From Trichormus sp. M33_DOE_039 (GTDB taxonomy: Bacteria; Cyanobacteriota; Cyanobacteriia; Cyanobacteriales; Nostocaceae), in NCBI GenBank assembly GCA_015296085.1, contig DVDT01000050.1, positions 62,001 through 126,000 of the forward strand: a stretch of 64,000 nucleotides of DNA, read 5' to 3'. The position numbers and the translations under genes are program-made. The notes below the pieces were generated by a model. It saw only the letters and a list, made by a program, of their open reading frames with translations. It was not told the DNA's origin and did no database searches. This document shows, one piece after another, positions 35,817 through 44,558 of this stretch (position 1 is its first letter; each line of letters begins with the position of its first letter).

Positions 35817-37194
35817 TTTTACCCTGCGATTTCTCATCTAATAAATCAGCAAATGGTTTTATTTGTTGTAAACCTTCCTCACGCCAGCTATCATCATTCT
35901 CTCCTTCTTCTAAAGTCAATAATCTTTCTCGATAAAGAATTTGTAATAATATTGGTTGATATTGGCTGTGAGTTAATATCCATTCCACATCTTCACCAGG
36001 AAAAGGTATTGGCGAACTCGCTATTAATTCTCGCGCTTCTGCTTCAGTGAATGCTCCTATATTGGCACTGTAAGCAAAAATATTGAAAAATGGCGAGTCA
36101 TGGCCTGTACTACGAGCTAAATTACTTGGTGATTCGGGGCTAGATAAAACAAATGCTAAGTTACCCCGTGTATGATTGGTTGCTAAAGACCGTAAACTGT
36201 TCCAAAACGTGTCATCTAACTCTGGACAACGTTGTAAACCAACACCAATCTCATCTAATAAAATGACGGTGGGAGAAGACAAGTTTTCACTAACTACATC
36301 CATGAAATGATCTAAATTGCAAGGTGTTGGGACTTTGCAATTTAAAGACTCTAGGATGTGTTTTAATAGTCCTTTCCGGCTTTGCATTCGTGTGTCTTGT
36401 AAGTCCACGAACACCCATTTGTAATTTTCTGGGTGTGGTAGCCAATCATATTTTTGACCAGGACGCAGTTGTTCTGATGGGGTTGTGGTGATGTTTTTTA
36501 AGTAATGTAGTAAAGAGGTTTTACCGCTGCGCTTTTTACCGATGATGGCGGCGTTTTGCAGGGGATGACGTTTGAGGAGGTTAAACAAGCGTTTTAATTC
36601 TTTCTCGCGTCCAAAAAAATATCGTGGTTGAGTAATGGGTGCGCCAGTTATGAAGGGTGATGATTCCCAGTTTTTTGGCTGGGTTTTAGTCAGAGAGATT
36701 TGAATTGTATTTTCAGGTATTTTGCTAGTTAAAGCTAATTCTAGTGCTTTTTCAATTTGATTAAGTTCAGCTTCTAAGTTCGTTAACCTAACTTCTTCTT
36801 TTTTAAGCTGTTCTTCTAATTGAAATTGGTTTGTTGTCCCATTTTCAATTATTAAGCCTTGCCTGATACGGTTGACTTTTTCGTGTTGGGTGTCCCAGAC
36901 TTGTTGCAGTCCATCTCGCTTCTTTTCTAATCTGAGTTGTTGTGATTTTGATGATTGAATTAGCGGATTTTCTGGTTCTTCGTATGCAATTTCTCGCCAG
37001 TTTAACCCCAATTCATTGCTAAGTTTTATGAAATTCTGATAGTCAATGGGTCTACCATTTAGGAAGCTTTCGACTGTGGAGATTGGAATTTCTACTTCAT
37101 TAGCCAAAGACTGCTGGCTAGGATAGCCATGACGCTGAAGTGCTGTATTAACTTGATCAATATACTCTGGTGATACCCGAAGCGATCGCGCCAT
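35797..37194 (-). CDS. HTH-coiled coil-STAND-like ATPase
   Basis: This ~465-residue protein has three regions. Residues ~5-70 resemble the XRE-like helix-turn-helix found at the start of many cyanobacterial NB-ARC/NACHT proteins ('GYPSQQSLANEVEIPISTVESFLNGRPIDYQNFIKLSNELGLNWREIA'). Residues ~86-155 are a coiled coil ('QLRLEKKRDGLQQVWDTQHEKVNRIRQGL...EEVRLTNLEAELNQIEKALELAL'), also a frequent module in front of such ATPases. From ~195 comes a P-loop ATPase with 'FFGREKELKRLF', Walker A 'GKKRSGKTS' (220-228) and Walker B 'TVILLDEIG'. There is no repeat sensor at the C-terminus and no recognisable effector domain, so it may be a partner-dependent switch. The start is ATG 37194 (GTG 37197 is also in frame). 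Function unknown. Confidence 0.8.
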   Translation of the reverse strand: MARSLRVSPEYIDQVNTALQRHGYPSQQSLANEVEIPISTVESFLNGRPIDYQNFIKLSNELGLNWREIAYEEPENPLIQSSKSQQLRLEKKRDGLQQVWDTQHEKVNRIRQGLIIENGTTNQFQLEEQLKKEEVRLTNLEAELNQIEKALELALTSKIPENTIQISLTKTQPKNWESSPFITGAPITQPRYFFGREKELKRLFNLLKRHPLQNAAIIGKKRSGKTSLLHYLKNITTTPSEQLRPGQKYDWLPHPENYKWVFVDLQDTRMQSRKGLLKHILESLNCKVPTPCNLDHFMDVVSENLSSPTVILLDEIGVGLQRCPELDDTFWNSLRSLATNHTRGNLAFVLSSPESPSNLARSTGHDSPFFNIFAYSANIGAFTEAEARELIASSPIPFPGEDVEWILTHSQYQPILLQILYRERLLTLEEGENDDSWREEGLQQIKPFADLLDEKSQGKNESTSN

Positions 37195-37528
37195 CACTCC
37201 CCATCGAAAAACTACTGAAAGTATATCAGATCATTAACAGTGTATTAGAAGTAATAGCACGGAAAATTGATAAAATTGGTTAAATACATCAAAATAGAGA
37301 CTTTGTAACGCAACGTCTCTATTTCTTAGTAATTATCTCCTTGTTAGAGGGGTTAGATAACGGCGATCGCTTTTATCATACCCAAACAATGAAGTATAAA
37401 TTTATACTAACTAGCCATAAGATCCATAATTTTTGTTAGAAATTATGAATTTTTACAGGAGAAATATTTTATAGTAATGGTAATATTTCCAAATTTAATA
37501 GTTTGTTTACATTAAAAAAGTTGAGGGT
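37195..37528. other. Upstream gap of the HTH-ATPase gene
   Basis: These 334 bp are AT-rich with one HIP1 octamer at about 37364. No ORF or regulatory palindrome stood out. The promoter of the HTH-ATPase gene is expected here. Confidence 0.4.
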
Positions 37529-37783
37529 TTTATCAATACTAAAAATCTCAAAAATAAACTATTAGGTTTACCCTTCCTGTATTATGTTTATATAAGTCTG
37601 GCTGACAATAGTACACTCGCCGTACCATTACATCAAGCTGTCATAGTTTGAAATGGAGAGGAAAGAGTAGTTAGTATTTTAGCAACAGGACGGCAGCCTT
37701 TATTGGGAACGGCTTTATTGGATGGTTATGAACTGACTATCTAATTTACAGACGGCAGTTTGGTATCGATTAATGATTTATAG
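37529..37783 (+). pseudogene. Degenerate clan AA aspartic protease gene
   Basis: A plus-strand frame reads '...TKNLKNKLLGLPFLYYVYISLADNSTLAVPLHQAVIV*NGEERVVSILATGRQPLLGTALLDGYELTI*FTDGSLVSIND', ending in TAG 37781-37783. The pattern 'LADNS...VPLHQA...NGEERVV...GRQPLLGTALLDGYELTI' matches small retropepsin-like (clan AA) aspartic proteases common in cyanobacteria. Two in-frame stops (TGA where Trp is expected, TAA where Gln is expected) and the missing N-terminal DTG half show it is dead. The family call is recall; the stops are read directly. Confidence 0.65.
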
Positions 37784-37804
37784 CTATTTTGATAATTTAG
37801 TTCA

Positions 37805-37850
37805 TAGTAAGGAATTTAGCTCTAAAGAAAGGACTAAAGTCCTTACTACA
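37805..37850. repeat. Dispersed 'ggactaaagtcc' hairpin repeat, copy 1
   Basis: 'agtaaggaatttagctctaaagaaaggactaaagtccttactacaaac' includes the palindrome AAGGACTaaAGTCCTT. A closely related sequence lies at 62865-62914 ('aggactttagtccttttttgagaactaaagttctcactacaaac'). Here it is adjacent to the 3' end of the decarboxylase gene, so it might also serve in transcription ending. Confidence 0.6.
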
Positions 37851-37860
37851 AACATTTTAT

Positions 37861-39504
37861 TTACACTTCACAACTTAACTCACCAGCTTTTTGAGTAAAG
37901 CGGCGGTTTTCTCTATAGTCCACAGGACAATCAATGACAGCCGGAACATCTTGCGCTAAGGCTTCTTTCAATACAGGAATTAAATCTAAAGTTGATTCCA
38001 CTCGATAACCTTTTAAGCCCATACTTTCAGCTAATTTGACAAAATCTGGATTGCCAAAATGCACAAAAGATGATTGTCCTTTACCAAATTGATTCTCTTG
38101 TTTCCACTCAATTAAACCGTAGCCGCCATCATTAAAAATGATGGTGACGAAGGGTGTACCTACACGTAATGCTGTTTCTAATTCTTGACAATTCATCATA
38201 AAGCCACCGTCGCCGGTAGCTGCTACAACTTTGCGGTTAGGATAGACAAGTTTGGCGGCTAAAGCACCAGGAATCGCAATTCCCATTGCGGCAAAGCCAT
38301 TGGAAATTAAACAAGTATTAGGGCTATGACAATGATAATGGCGGGCAATCCACATTTTATGTGCGCCTACATCAGAAATCACAATATCATCCGGCCCCAT
38401 GACTTGGCGCAAGTCATAAATTAATTTTTGTGGTTTGACAGGAAACCCGTCATCACTGGCATATTGTTCATAGTCTTCCCGAATTTCCCCCCGCAAATTA
38501 ATAGCATAGGGGTTGGGTTTGCCGTGTCGATCTGCTACTTTTAAAATTTCCATTAGAGAATCAGAAATATCCCCAATTACTTCTACTTTGGGAATATAAC
38601 TACTATCGATTTCCGCAGAAATTGCCCCAATATGCACGATAGGAATTTTACCTTCGGGATTCCATTTTTTGGGCGAAAATTCAATTAAGTCATAGCCGAT
38701 CGCAATGACTAAATCTGTGTTATCAAAACCACAAGTAATGAAATCTCTCTGTTGCAATCCTACTGACCACAAAGCTAAAGGATGAGTATAAGGAATCACA
38801 CCTTTACCCATAAAGGTATTAGCCACAGGGATGTTCATCTGGGTAGCAAATTGGGTGACGGCATCACTAGCTTGAGCGCGAATTGCCCCATTTCCGACTA
38901 AGATTAAGGGGTTAACCGCCTGAGAAATTGCGGCAGCAGCGGCGCGAATACTAGCAAAAGAAGCGTAGGTTTTTTCGATATTATCTTTATGTAATGGTTT
39001 GCCCTCTACGGGCATGGCGGCAATATTTTCTGGTAAATCTATATGCACTGCACCGGGTTTTTCGGTTTGCGATCGCTTGAAGGCTTTCCGCACTACTTCT
39101 GGTGTAATACTCGGTCTGACAATCTGTTTATTCCACTTAGTTACAGGGGCAAACATTGCCACTAAATCTAAATATTGATGGGATTCGATGTGCATTCTAT
39201 CTGTTCCCACCTGTCCCGTAATTGCGACTAGTGGCGCACCATCAAGGTTAGCATCTGCAACACCAGTCATTAAATTTGTCGCCCCAGGGCCAAGGGTAGA
39301 TAGACATACCCCAGCTTTGCCGGTTAAACGTCCGTAGACATCCGCCATGAACGCTGCACCTTGTTCATGACGCGTCGTAATAAATTGAATTGATGAATGT
39401 TTAATTGCTTCTAATACATGTAAATTCTCTTCACCAGGAAGTCCAAAAACATACTCTACCCCTTCATTTTCTAAACACTTGACTAACAGTTCTGCCGTAT
39501 TCAT
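37861..39504 (-). CDS. 2-oxoglutarate decarboxylase (acetolactate synthase-like ThDP enzyme)
   Basis: This 547-residue thiamine-diphosphate enzyme looks like an acetolactate synthase large subunit ('NEGVEYVFGLPGEENLHVLEAIKHSSIQFITTRHEQGAAFMADVYGRLTGKAGVCLSTLGPGATNLMTGV') with ThDP-binding 'GDGGFMMNCQELETALRVGTPFVTIIFNDGGYGL'. Its neighbour is a succinate-semialdehyde dehydrogenase gene, and this pairing is the arrangement characterised in Synechococcus sp. PCC 7002, where the 'acetolactate synthase'-like protein decarboxylates 2-oxoglutarate to succinic semialdehyde, closing the cyanobacterial TCA cycle. I therefore prefer that function to true IlvB. No IlvH small subunit is present nearby. 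The start is ATG 39504 with GAGGA upstream; the track begins two codons earlier at TTG. Same-strand, 74-bp gap to the dehydrogenase gene. Confidence 0.82.
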   Translation of the reverse strand: MNTAELLVKCLENEGVEYVFGLPGEENLHVLEAIKHSSIQFITTRHEQGAAFMADVYGRLTGKAGVCLSTLGPGATNLMTGVADANLDGAPLVAITGQVGTDRMHIESHQYLDLVAMFAPVTKWNKQIVRPSITPEVVRKAFKRSQTEKPGAVHIDLPENIAAMPVEGKPLHKDNIEKTYASFASIRAAAAAISQAVNPLILVGNGAIRAQASDAVTQFATQMNIPVANTFMGKGVIPYTHPLALWSVGLQQRDFITCGFDNTDLVIAIGYDLIEFSPKKWNPEGKIPIVHIGAISAEIDSSYIPKVEVIGDISDSLMEILKVADRHGKPNPYAINLRGEIREDYEQYASDDGFPVKPQKLIYDLRQVMGPDDIVISDVGAHKMWIARHYHCHSPNTCLISNGFAAMGIAIPGALAAKLVYPNRKVVAATGDGGFMMNCQELETALRVGTPFVTIIFNDGGYGLIEWKQENQFGKGQSSFVHFGNPDFVKLAESMGLKGYRVESTLDLIPVLKEALAQDVPAVIDCPVDYRENRRFTQKAGELSCEV

Positions 39505-39510
39505 TTTCAA

Positions 39511-39578
39511 TTCCTCATTATTTATTTTAGGGAGTGGGAAATAGGGAAAGAAAAACCCTACCCCCTATTCCCTACTCC
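39511..39578. repeat. Short repeat between the two TCA-bypass genes
   Basis: 'agggagtgggaaatagggaaag' is followed by 'accctaccccctattccctactccctattt', a self-complementary pair of the intergenic repeat class. It could form a hairpin in the dicistronic message. Confidence 0.5.
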
Positions 39579-40946
39579 CTATTTAACCCAAACGGTTTTA
39601 ACATTAACGAACTCTTGTATGCCTTGAATGCTGAGTTCTCTTCCATACCCAGAACGCTTAATGCCACCAAATGGGAGTCGGGGGTCGGATTTAACTAAGC
39701 CATTAATAAATACTGCGCCTGCTTCTATTTCTGTAACTAGGCGATCGCGTTCTCGGTCGTTATTTGTCCAAGCACTCGCACCTAAACCAAATGGTGTAGC
39801 ATTTGCTAGTTTAATCGCAGCATCTATATCTGGCACACGGAATAATAAAGCCACTGGCCCAAAAAATTCTTCTTGGGCAATTTGTGATTCAGCAGGGATA
39901 TCTATGATAATTGTTGGCGGATAAAAGTTGCCAGGCATATCTACTAAAGGATGCCCACCTGTAAGGATTTTTCCCCCACTTTTCACCGCAGCTTGTACTT
40001 GTTGGTCTAAATCTTGAAGAATACCAGGTGTTGCTAAAGGGCCTAAATCCGTGTCGGGAATCATGGGATCACCAACTTTCAAGGCTGTGAATTTTTCTAA
40101 CAGCAACTTCTCAAATTGATCGGCGATCGCTTCTGCAACGATAAAGCGTTTTGCAGCAATACAAGATTGACCAGTATTTAACATTCGTGCGGTTGTTGCT
40201 GTGGCTGCTGCTGCTGCTATATCAGCACTTTCTAACACAATAAATGGGTCGCTTCCCCCTAATTCCAAAACGGTTTTTTTTATTTGTTTTCCCGCCGCCG
40301 CCGCTAATGATGCACCGGCTGGTTCGCTTCCTGTTAAGGTAGCAGCTTTTACTCTTTCATCTGCCATTAAATCAGCAACTTTAGCCGCACCTATTAATAA
40401 ACTTTGAAATGCACCTTCAGGAAAACCAGCCCGGCGAATAATATCTTCAATTGCTAAAGCACATTGCGGTACATTAGAAGCGTGTTTGAGTAAGCCGACA
40501 TTACCTGCCATCAGTGCGGGTGCAGCAAATCTAAACACTTGCCAAAAAGGGAAATTCCACGGCATAACGGCGAGAATGATTCCCAAGGGTTGATAGCGCA
40601 CAAAACTATGGCTAGCATCCGTTTTTACCGAGACATCCGCCAAGAAATCGGCAGCATTTTCAGCGTAGTAACGACACACAGCAGCGCATTTTTCTACTTC
40701 TGCGATCGCAGCTTTGTAAGGCTTGCCCATTTCTACAGTCATTAATTTGGCAAAATCAGTCTGATCTTGCTCTAAAATTGACGCAGCTGTATTTAACCAC
40801 TGCGATCGCTGAGTAAAACTTGTCTTGCGGTACTGTTCAAAAGCTTGTTGTGCCGCATCTAATTTAGCGGCAATTTCTGTATCATTAAGTGGCTCAAAGG
40901 TTTTGAGCGTTTCCCCAGTGGCGGGATTGATAGTGGCGATCGCCAT
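39579..40946 (-). CDS. gabD: Succinate-semialdehyde dehydrogenase
   Basis: This 455-residue aldehyde dehydrogenase oxidises succinic semialdehyde to succinate with NAD(P)+. 'PWNFPFWQVFRFAAPALMAGNVGLLKHASNVPQCAL' is the cofactor-site pattern, 'LELGGSDPFIVL' holds the general-base Glu and 'MLNTGQSCIAAKRF' the catalytic Cys. 'EEFFGPVALLFRV' and 'PFGGIKRSGYGRELS' complete the family. At 455 residues it matches the shorter GabD2/Sad type. It is the first gene of the pair with the 2-oxoglutarate decarboxylase, so together they convert 2-oxoglutarate to succinate. The ATG 40946 is 149 bp from the divergent membrane glycosyltransferase gene. Confidence 0.93.
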   Translation of the reverse strand: MAIATINPATGETLKTFEPLNDTEIAAKLDAAQQAFEQYRKTSFTQRSQWLNTAASILEQDQTDFAKLMTVEMGKPYKAAIAEVEKCAAVCRYYAENAADFLADVSVKTDASHSFVRYQPLGIILAVMPWNFPFWQVFRFAAPALMAGNVGLLKHASNVPQCALAIEDIIRRAGFPEGAFQSLLIGAAKVADLMADERVKAATLTGSEPAGASLAAAAGKQIKKTVLELGGSDPFIVLESADIAAAAATATTARMLNTGQSCIAAKRFIVAEAIADQFEKLLLEKFTALKVGDPMIPDTDLGPLATPGILQDLDQQVQAAVKSGGKILTGGHPLVDMPGNFYPPTIIIDIPAESQIAQEEFFGPVALLFRVPDIDAAIKLANATPFGLGASAWTNNDRERDRLVTEIEAGAVFINGLVKSDPRLPFGGIKRSGYGRELSIQGIQEFVNVKTVWVK

Positions 40947-41095
40947 TCCCTGACCTCCCGTTTCAAAATAGCTTGAGGTAGCTTCTTAGTGTTACACACA
41001 TCTCCTGAGGAAGCCACCACCAAAATTCTAGTCTTTTGGAAAAGGCTTAGTCGCTCAAACTTAAAATCTCGCAATTAAAGGGGATATTGTTTCTG

Positions 41096-42736
41096 ATGAT
41101 TTTACTTGATTTAATATCTAACCTGCGAGAGAGCTATACAAAAGTTATTTCTATAATTCTCGCTCTATTGATAATTGGTTTTTCCGTGGTGGATAATTAC
41201 GGAATCTCATTGGATGAAGCTGCACAAATCTATGATGTACAAGACAATATAAATTTAATCACTAAAGGTCAACCAATTCCAGGAGATTCAGAACATTATG
41301 GAATTATTTTCAACTTAGTATCAGAAGCTATTTTCCAAGTTAGTGATGTTTTTAGTAAAAGTGAAGGTAGCAGTTTCAGTCATAATTATGAACATAAAAA
41401 AAGATTTCTTTTATATAGAAGAATCCAGATTAAGCATTATTTGACATTCTTATTATCACTAGTGACTTATTTATCTGTGGCGGGCGTTGTCGGTATTTTA
41501 AGTGGTTTAGAGTATGTCTGGATTGCTCCCCTTGTTCTGGCAATTTTTCCTAGATTTTGGGGACATAGTTTCTTTAATCCTAAAGATATACCTTTTGCAG
41601 CAATGTATACATTAGGAACTTTTACAGGAGCTTGTTTAATTAGCTATTATTTTACGGTTTCTGAAGAAAAAACAAAAATCGGGATTAATTATATCACTTT
41701 ATATTCTGCTCTTTACGGCATTTTAATAGGTTTGGTAACTGGAACTAGAACAGGTGGATTTATATTATTAATTTTTGTGCCACTAACTCACATATTAACC
41801 ATACAAGACAAAAGTAATATTATTAGATTATTATCAAAATTCTGGAAGCTATATATTTTGATTTTTATTGTCTGGATTATAACTACAACTATTATTCATC
41901 CTGCTTCTTGGTCTCATCCAATAAAATGGTTTTTTGGGAGCATAGAATATCTTTCTAAGCATAGTTTAAATATACCTGTTCTTTTTAATGGTGAATTCAT
42001 ATCTTCTACAAACCTTCCTATTTCTTATCTATCTACATGGTTTTTAATTACTACGCCAGAGTTTTTACAAATACTGTTTTTATTGGGTTTATTAATAATA
42101 TTTTGGAATTACAAAAAATATAATGAACTTCAAAAATGCTGTGTAATTTTGACGTTATTACAAATACTATTCCTGCCCACCGTTGCTATAATTAATCAAT
42201 CTACAATTTATGATGGAATTAGACAATTCTTATTCATTATTCCAGGAATAGCTATTATTTCTGCCATTGGTCTAACCGAGATATTAACATGGACACATAA
42301 ACGAAAGTATCAATTAGCTGTTATGACATTTGTTGTCATATTATTTGGACAAATCATATTAGATATGATTACTTTGCATCCATATGAATATATTTATTTT
42401 AATCGTATATTTGGAGGATTACCTAAAGCACATAATCGATATGAAACTGATTATTGGGGATTGAGTATGCGTGAGGGGATGGAATGGATAAATAATCATA
42501 CCACTGCTAATACACAAGTTGCGTCAATTTATCCTATGGAAATATGGGCAACATTTGCTGCCCCGAATATTCAACCAGTTCTTATTGATGAAGTAGAAGC
42601 AAAGTCTATCTTAAAACCTTTTTACTATCTAGCCCTACCCAGATGGAATTTACAACAAAAACTACCTGAATGCAAAGTAGTACATCAAATTGTCCGCCAA
42701 GGTATTCCATTGACAATAGTAAAAAAATGCGAATAG
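41096..42736 (+). CDS. Multi-pass membrane glycosyltransferase (GT39/ArnT-like)
   Basis: This ~546-residue protein has roughly ten to eleven hydrophobic segments and a soluble tail. The first loop 'YGISLDEAAQIYD' carries an acidic pair typical of GT-C/PMT-type enzymes, and 'FPRFWGHSFFNPKDIPFAAMYTLG' resembles the second-loop motif of ArnT/PMT-like proteins. Such enzymes move sugars from polyprenyl phosphate to proteins or lipids in the outer leaflet. I take ATG 41096, with GGGG upstream, although the track uses TTG 41087. The ORF is AT-rich. It is unrelated by strand to the 2-oxoglutarate bypass pair. Sugar and acceptor unknown. Confidence 0.7.
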   Translation: MILLDLISNLRESYTKVISIILALLIIGFSVVDNYGISLDEAAQIYDVQDNINLITKGQPIPGDSEHYGIIFNLVSEAIFQVSDVFSKSEGSSFSHNYEHKKRFLLYRRIQIKHYLTFLLSLVTYLSVAGVVGILSGLEYVWIAPLVLAIFPRFWGHSFFNPKDIPFAAMYTLGTFTGACLISYYFTVSEEKTKIGINYITLYSALYGILIGLVTGTRTGGFILLIFVPLTHILTIQDKSNIIRLLSKFWKLYILIFIVWIITTTIIHPASWSHPIKWFFGSIEYLSKHSLNIPVLFNGEFISSTNLPISYLSTWFLITTPEFLQILFLLGLLIIFWNYKKYNELQKCCVILTLLQILFLPTVAIINQSTIYDGIRQFLFIIPGIAIISAIGLTEILTWTHKRKYQLAVMTFVVILFGQIILDMITLHPYEYIYFNRIFGGLPKAHNRYETDYWGLSMREGMEWINNHTTANTQVASIYPMEIWATFAAPNIQPVLIDEVEAKSILKPFYYLALPRWNLQQKLPECKVVHQIVRQGIPLTIVKKCE

Positions 42737-42865
42737 CACTAAAGTTTAGAGCTTGTTAGGGGGTAATCCATTAATCTAATCTAGTAGTTAAAGTTTTTAC
42801 TCTAAATGTTAAATGTATAAAAAACAAGTTATGTTAATTTAGAGCGCGTAGTGAGTTGAAATAAA

Positions 42866-44086
42866 ATGAATCTTGATTTTCCTGATACCACTTTATCTGT
42901 AGCAGGAATCACAGAATATATCCAAGTCCTATTAGAAGAAAATCCTATCCTGCGACAAGTTTGGGTAATTGGTGAAGTTTCCAGTGCAAATCAGCATCGG
43001 AGTGGGTTATTTTTCACACTGCAAGACCCTGAGGGTACTGCTGCAATTAAGTGTGTCGTGTGGAATAGTCAAGTCACCAAACTGATGCAGTTACCTAGCC
43101 TGGGAGAACAGATTATTATTTTAGGTAGTATTCGTTTATATCCCCAAAGAGGTGAGTATCAATTAACAGTGTGGCAAGCTTTAGCTGCTGGTGCGGGTTT
43201 GCAAGCACTGCGTTATCAACAGTTGCGTAATCGCTTGCTGGCTGAAGGTTTATTTGATACTGCTAGAAAGCGATCGCTCCCACTTCATCCCCAGACGATC
43301 GCTGTAGTCACATCCCCCACAGCTGCGGCTTGGGGAGATATTCAAAGAACCCTTAAGCAGAGATATCCAGGGTTACACGTTTTATTTTCGCCCGCCACTG
43401 TCCAAGGTGAACAAGCCCCAGCATCAATTGTGAAAGCTATTGCACGGGTAGAACAAGATGGCCGCGCTGAGGTATTAATTTTAGCGCGGGGTGGCGGTGC
43501 AGTGGAGGAATTAGCTTGTTTTAATGATGAACGAGTAGTTAGATCTGTAGCTGAGTGTTCTATACCAGTGATTACTGGGATTGGTCATCAAAGGGATGAG
43601 TCGTTAACAGATTTAGTTGCAGATGTGTGTGTACATACACCTACGGCGGCGGCGGAAACAGTTGTTCCGTCCCTACCACAGTTGTATACTCAGCATTGCC
43701 AGCGAGTTGATGCGTTATATGATGCGTTGCTGGCTTCTCAGAGTCAGGCTGTCTATCAACTACAAACTTTACGTCATCGGTTGCGAAACCTGCGTTTAGA
43801 CAGACAAGTGCAGCAAGAAATTGACAAGTTGACTTGGCAACGTCAAAAACTGCTGCAACTAACCAAAGGGCGATCGCAACAAACGCAACAACATTTAGAA
43901 TTATTACGGCAAAAGTTAGTTACCCTCGACCCCAAAGCCGTGTTACAGCGTGGTTATGCCGTAGTCAGACAAGAAAATGGTGCGATCGCGCGTGCTGCAA
44001 GTGAACTGACTATAGGGCAAGAATTATTACTGCTATTGGCGCAAGGTAAAGCAAAAGTGAAGGTAATAGCAGTAGATGATGAATGA
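42866..44086 (+). CDS. xseA: Exodeoxyribonuclease VII large subunit
   Basis: This 406-residue protein is XseA, which with XseB degrades single-stranded DNA to short oligonucleotides. The N-terminal OB domain ('PILRQVWVIGEVSSANQHRSGLFFTLQDPEGTAAIKCVVWN') is followed by the catalytic core with 'TSPTAAAWGDIQRTLKQRYPG', 'RGGGAVEELACFNDERVVRSVAECSIPVITGIGHQRDESLTDLVADVCVHTPTAAAE', then the coiled-coil region that binds XseB ('YQLQTLRHRLRNLRLDRQVQQEIDKLTWQRQKLLQLTKG') and the C-terminal 'LQRGYAVVRQENG'. It precedes xseB by about 137 bp on the same strand, a common order. Confidence 0.97.
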   Translation: MNLDFPDTTLSVAGITEYIQVLLEENPILRQVWVIGEVSSANQHRSGLFFTLQDPEGTAAIKCVVWNSQVTKLMQLPSLGEQIIILGSIRLYPQRGEYQLTVWQALAAGAGLQALRYQQLRNRLLAEGLFDTARKRSLPLHPQTIAVVTSPTAAAWGDIQRTLKQRYPGLHVLFSPATVQGEQAPASIVKAIARVEQDGRAEVLILARGGGAVEELACFNDERVVRSVAECSIPVITGIGHQRDESLTDLVADVCVHTPTAAAETVVPSLPQLYTQHCQRVDALYDALLASQSQAVYQLQTLRHRLRNLRLDRQVQQEIDKLTWQRQKLLQLTKGRSQQTQQHLELLRQKLVTLDPKAVLQRGYAVVRQENGAIARAASELTIGQELLLLLAQGKAKVKVIAVDDE

Positions 44087-44223
44087 ATTGGGCATTGGGC
44101 ATAGTAGTAGGTGGAAAGACCGAATTTTTGTTGATAAATCAACGCTCAATTTTTGGGGTTTATTTATGGTTTAATGTGAGTGAAAATTCATAAATTCACT
44201 GGTTAAAAACAAAGATAAAATCA

Positions 44224-44466
44224 ATGGTTAAACGGAAAACATCCTCTAATTCTGAAGCTTTAACAAATTGGAATTATGAAGAAAAAGTAGCAGAAATAGA
44301 AAAGATTATTGCTCAGATTGAATCGGGTGATTTAGAGCTAGAAGCTGTATTTGATCAGTTTGCCAATGCAGTTGAATACTTACAACAATGCGAAAGCTTT
44401 TTACAGCAACGACAAAAGCAGGTTGATTTATTAATTGAAACTTTGAGTGATACTCAACAGCCATGA
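44224..44466 (+). CDS. xseB: Exodeoxyribonuclease VII small subunit
   Basis: This 80-residue protein is XseB, the small helical subunit of exonuclease VII. '[60 protein letters not shown]' matches the family's two-helix pattern, including the 'IESGDLELE' signature. The size fits the usual 70-85 residues. Several XseB bind along the coiled coil of each XseA. It follows xseA on the plus strand and is convergent with dnaX. Confidence 0.95.
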   Translation: MVKRKTSSNSEALTNWNYEEKVAEIEKIIAQIESGDLELEAVFDQFANAVEYLQQCESFLQQRQKQVDLLIETLSDTQQP

Positions 44467-44558
44467 GTCCAATTGCCGAAACGCATAGACGCTCATAAAA
44501 GGGGATTTTCGTAAGCAAATCATCGCGTCAATACGATCATCATTAATGCCCAATTCCC

